Part shown: positions 24,591 to 25,129 of the stretch, in pieces | Numbering within the stretch: position 1 is the stretch's first letter | Layout of the letters: each line of letters opens with the position of its first letter | Origin: Bacteroidales bacterium UBA3709 | GTDB taxonomy: Bacteria > Bacteroidota > Bacteroidia > Bacteroidales > UBA932 | DNA: 25,129 bases | Direction of reading: 5' to 3' | NCBI GenBank assembly: GCA_002372015.1 | Contig: DFIA01000031.1 | Span: forward strand, 1 to 25,129 | Program-made: the position numbers and the translations under genes | The notes under the pieces: generated by a model | Told to the model about the DNA's origin: nothing | The model's input: only the letters and a program-made list of their open reading frames with translations | Databases searched by the model: none

Positions 24591-25129
24591 ATGAGATATT
24601 TTGTAAAGCTCTCATACAACGGAACCCCTTTCAGCGGGTGGCAGATCCAGAAGAATGCGCCAAGCATTCAGGAGGAACTGCAAAAGGCTTTTTCACTATT
24701 GGTTAAAGAGGATATCGAATTTACCGGATGTGGCAGAACAGATGCCGGAGTTAATGCGGTCAATTATTTTGCCCATACAGAAATCGCCTCCAAAATAGCA
24801 ATTAGTGGAAAATCCAAGCAGCATTTTCTATACAAATTAAATGCCATTCTACCCAATTCTATAAAGGTTTTCGGAATATATAAAATGCACGCCGATGCAC
24901 ACGCCCGTTTTGATGCAGTAAGCCGTACCTATAAATATTTTCTTACAACAGAGCCCTCGCCTTTTGACGGCCCTCACGTATGCTATTTTAAGTGCCGCCA
25001 ACTGGATACAGAGGCTATGAACAATGCAGCCAAGTTCCTCATAGGCACACAAGACTTTTCAAGCCTGCAAAAAAGCGGCAGCGATGTAACATCCCCAATC
25101 TGTACAGTTACTGAAGCCTTCTGGAAAAA
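24591..25129 (+). CDS. truA: tRNA pseudouridine(38-40) synthase TruA, N-terminal part (3' end outside window)
   Basis: The frame opens with ATG 24591 (MRYFVKLSYNGTPFSGWQIQ) and is open to the window edge, ~179 residues of an expected ~250. The catalytic Asp lies in GCGRTDAGVNA, where most TruA have GVHA. The following AHARFDAVSRTYKYFL matches the second conserved block (RF-A-SRTY-Y). TruA converts uridines 38-40 in the tRNA anticodon arm to pseudouridine. It has its own strong promoter and is divergent from moxR. Confidence 0.95.
   Translation, partial: MRYFVKLSYNGTPFSGWQIQKNAPSIQEELQKAFSLLVKEDIEFTGCGRTDAGVNAVNYFAHTEIASKIAISGKSKQHFLYKLNAILPNSIKVFGIYKMHADAHARFDAVSRTYKYFLTTEPSPFDGPHVCYFKCRQLDTEAMNNAAKFLIGTQDFSSLQKSGSDVTSPICTVTEAFWK

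Overview
The window reads as chromosomal DNA from a member of the Bacteroidales (Bacteroidota). Evidence: a complete aerotolerance-type bat operon, an outer-membrane beta-barrel protein with a carboxypeptidase-regulatory-like N-terminus, promoters of the Bacteroidota form TTTG-N(18-20)-TAnnTTTG, few Shine-Dalgarno sequences, and a moderate-to-low G+C content. Species cannot be named from this alone.

Layout. (1) 1-341: 3' end of an RluA-type pseudouridine synthase. (2) 364-5909, minus strand: rplU-rpmA from a good promoter and closed by a hairpin terminator, then serS-ruvC and a large outer-membrane beta-barrel protein. (3) 6075-7867, plus strand: a tight two-gene unit, a predicted ATPase with degenerate Walker motifs and a cysteine-free class III sirtuin. 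(4) 7868-10985: an accessory patch of small exported proteins (an orphan secreted protein, the C-terminal piece of a C10/streptopain-type cysteine peptidase, an orphan lipoprotein). A repeat family lies between the genes here. (5) 10986-11669: an OmpA-family lipoprotein with a glycine zipper, convergent with an M3 peptidyl-dipeptidase lipoprotein (11742-13772). (6) 13832-24489, minus strand: one long bat-type operon, moxR - DUF58 - membrane protein - batA - batB/batC (one reading frame) - batD - batE - metallophosphoesterase/PQQ-propeller protein. (7) 24591 to the end: truA, divergent from moxR, cut by the window edge.

How the genes relate. In the bat operon a MoxR ATPase and a DUF58 protein accompany two membrane-anchored von Willebrand A proteins (BatA, BatB), TPR proteins (BatC, BatE) and BatD; together they probably form an envelope complex linked to stress tolerance. 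The metallophosphoesterase/propeller gene sits 11 bases after batE and is probably co-transcribed.

The most notable observations are: an uncatalogued repeat family made of a hairpin core (about 60 bases, tip changes that keep pairing) plus a tail of shuffled 13-base modules, one copy of which supplies the last codons and stop of a gene; a batB-batC fusion hinging on a run of seven A at the old gene junction; a 27-unit DQN(K/Q) repeat in the BatC part; and a peptidase remnant that still has a good promoter and a downstream lipoprotein partner. I found no wholly new multi-gene system that the sequence alone proves.
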